Part shown: one piece after another, positions 31,136 through 32,261 of the stretch
How positions within the stretch are numbered: position 1 is the stretch's first letter
Layout: each line of letters begins with the position of its first letter
Assembly (NCBI GenBank): GCA_937916405.1
Contig: CALFUF010000089.1
Span: 1-32,261, forward strand
DNA from: an uncultured Prevotella sp.
Lineage (GTDB): Bacteria > Bacteroidota > Bacteroidia > Bacteroidales > Bacteroidaceae
Length of the DNA stretch: 32,261 nt
Reading direction: 5' to 3'
The notes under the pieces: generated by a model
Database searches by the model: none
The model's input: only the letters and a program-made list of their open reading frames with translations
Told to the model about the DNA's origin: nothing
Position numbers and translations under genes: made by a program

Positions 31136-32261
31136 ATGGGAAAAATTATTGGAATTGACTTAGGAACAACTAACAGTTGCGTTGCCGTTTTCGAGGGCAA
31201 CGAGCCGGTAGTCATCGCTAACAGCGAGGGAAAGCGTACTACACCTTCTGTAGTGGGCTTCGTGGAGAATGGTGAGCGTAAGATTGGCGATCCTGCCAAG
31301 CGTCAGGCGATCACGAACCCCAAGAACACGGTGTACAGCATCAAGCGTTTCATGGGTGAGAACTGGCAGCAGACAGAGAAAGAGATCTCTCGCGTACCTT
31401 ATAATGTAGTCAACGAGGGCGGCTATCCTCGTGTGGACATCGATGGTCGTAAGTACACACCACAGGAGATTTCCGCTATGGTGCTGCAGAAGATGAAGAA
31501 AACTGCCGAGGATTACCTCGGACAGGAGGTGACTGACGCTGTCATCACCGTACCTGCCTACTTCTCTGACTCTCAGCGTCAGGCTACCAAGGAGGCTGGA
31601 CAGATCGCAGGTCTGAACGTGCGTCGTATCGTCAACGAGCCTACGGCAGCCGCCCTTGCCTATGGTGTCGACAAGGCTAACAAGGATATGAAGATCGCAG
31701 TCTTCGACCTTGGTGGTGGTACGTTCGATATCTCTATCCTGGAGTTTGGCGGCGGTGTCTTCGAGGTGCTCTCTACCAATGGTGACACGCACCTGGGTGG
31801 TGATGACTTCGATCAGGTAATCATCGACTGGCTCGTTGAGGAGTTCAAGAACGACGAGGGTGCTGACTTGAAGGCTGACCCGATGGCTATGCAGCGTCTG
31901 AAGGAGGCTGCTGAGAAGGCGAAGATTGAGTTGTCAAGTTCTACGTCTACGGAGATCAACCTGCCGTATATCATGCCGGTAGGTGGTGTACCCAAGCACT
32001 TGGTGAAGACCTTAACACGTGCGAAGTTCGAGCAACTGGCACACGGACTTATCCAGGCTTGTCTGGCTCCTTGCCAGAAGGCAATCGCAGATGCTAAACT
32101 GAATACTTCAGATATCGATGAGGTCATCCTCGTAGGTGGCTCAAGCCGTATCCCTGCTGTTCAGGAACTCGTGAAGAACTACTTCGGTAAGGAGCCTTCT
32201 AAGGGTGTGAACCCTGATGAGGTGGTTGCCGTTGGTGCTTCTATCCAGGGTGCTATCCTGA
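31136..32261 (+). CDS. dnaK: Chaperone DnaK (Hsp70), 5' part
   Basis: The window ends after about 375 codons, covering most of the nucleotide-binding domain of a protein that is usually near 635 residues. MGKIIGIDLGTTNSCVAVFEG is the phosphate-1 motif. RIVNEPTAAALAYG and VFDLGGGTFDISIL are the central ATPase motifs, and VILVGGSSRIPAVQELV is adenosine 2. DnaK folds and protects proteins with DnaJ and GrpE. The frame is open to the edge. Upstream at 31071-31086 is the sigma-54-like promoter. The substrate-binding domain lies beyond the window. Confidence 0.97.
   Translation, partial: MGKIIGIDLGTTNSCVAVFEGNEPVVIANSEGKRTTPSVVGFVENGERKIGDPAKRQAITNPKNTVYSIKRFMGENWQQTEKEISRVPYNVVNEGGYPRVDIDGRKYTPQEISAMVLQKMKKTAEDYLGQEVTDAVITVPAYFSDSQRQATKEAGQIAGLNVRRIVNEPTAAALAYGVDKANKDMKIAVFDLGGGTFDISILEFGGGVFEVLSTNGDTHLGGDDFDQVIIDWLVEEFKNDEGADLKADPMAMQRLKEAAEKAKIELSSSTSTEINLPYIMPVGGVPKHLVKTLTRAKFEQLAHGLIQACLAPCQKAIADAKLNTSDIDEVILVGGSSRIPAVQELVKNYFGKEPSKGVNPDEVVAVGASIQGAIL

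Noticed and set aside
1..32261. tRNA or rRNA genes and CRISPR arrays
   Set aside because: No cloverleaf-like TTCGANTC-type stretch with CCA end, no rRNA sequence and no regularly spaced repeats were seen on either strand.

Overview
The window looks like chromosomal DNA of a member of the Bacteroidales, most likely Prevotella or a close relative (Segatella, Hoylesella). Several signs agree. Promoters carry the Bacteroidota -7 element TAnnTTTG and lack E. coli-type boxes. Shine-Dalgarno sequences are weak, and lipoproteins have acidic residues after the lipobox Cys. The gene order surE-lpxB next to parA-parB-DUF5683-lytic transglycosylase-RelA/SpoT, and the DUF6621-like and DUF5020-like families, also fit. 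The genus is inferred; no rRNA is present.

Layout. (1) 1-3390 is an accessory Rhs polymorphic-toxin locus: a lipoprotein, an Rhs gene lacking its N-terminal part, an AT-rich HExxH metallopeptidase-like toxin tip in a different frame from the core, and an overlapping lipoprotein that is a good immunity candidate. (2) 3443-6970 is a patchwork: a secreted protein with a possible type IX sorting domain, a promoter-hairpin-terminator unit that could encode a small RNA, an ORF6N protein, a RAYT-transposase remnant under a duplicated promoter module, a PD-(D/E)XK nuclease-like protein and a RhuM-like scrap. (3) 6970-11280, minus strand, is an operon surE-lpxB-purine permease-DUF5020 channel, ending in a decayed secreted-protein gene. 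(4) 11392-18487, plus strand, is a compact run parA-parB-DUF5683-mltD-rel/spoT-pectinesterase. (5) 18553-22473 is a three-gene tripartite efflux operon (TolC-like, EmrA-like, EmrB-like) with a strong hairpin just after its promoter. (6) 22467-24923 holds a MerR-type regulator and mnmA (minus), with an aldose-1-epimerase-like gene diverging from mnmA. (7) 24940-26451, minus strand, is frr-rsgA, transcribed frr first. (8) 26612-29560, plus strand, is a DUF6621-like gene, a carboxynorspermidine/saccharopine dehydrogenase-like gene and recA. (9) 29617-30957 (minus) is a secreted protein with a BamE/SmpA-like C-terminus. (10) The 5' part of dnaK runs off the right edge.

Most of the window is conserved housekeeping: chromosome segregation, the stringent response, cell-wall remodelling, lipid A synthesis, tRNA thiolation, ribosome recycling and assembly, recombination and heat shock. 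The most interesting accessory content is the Rhs tip with its overlapping lipoprotein. Regulatory points of note are a perfect sigma-54 consensus before dnaK, near-leaderless promoters at mnmA and the DUF6621-like gene, the 5'-end hairpin of the efflux operon, and a GC-rich palindrome inside the rsgA reading frame. No tRNA, rRNA, CRISPR array or complete insertion sequence was found.
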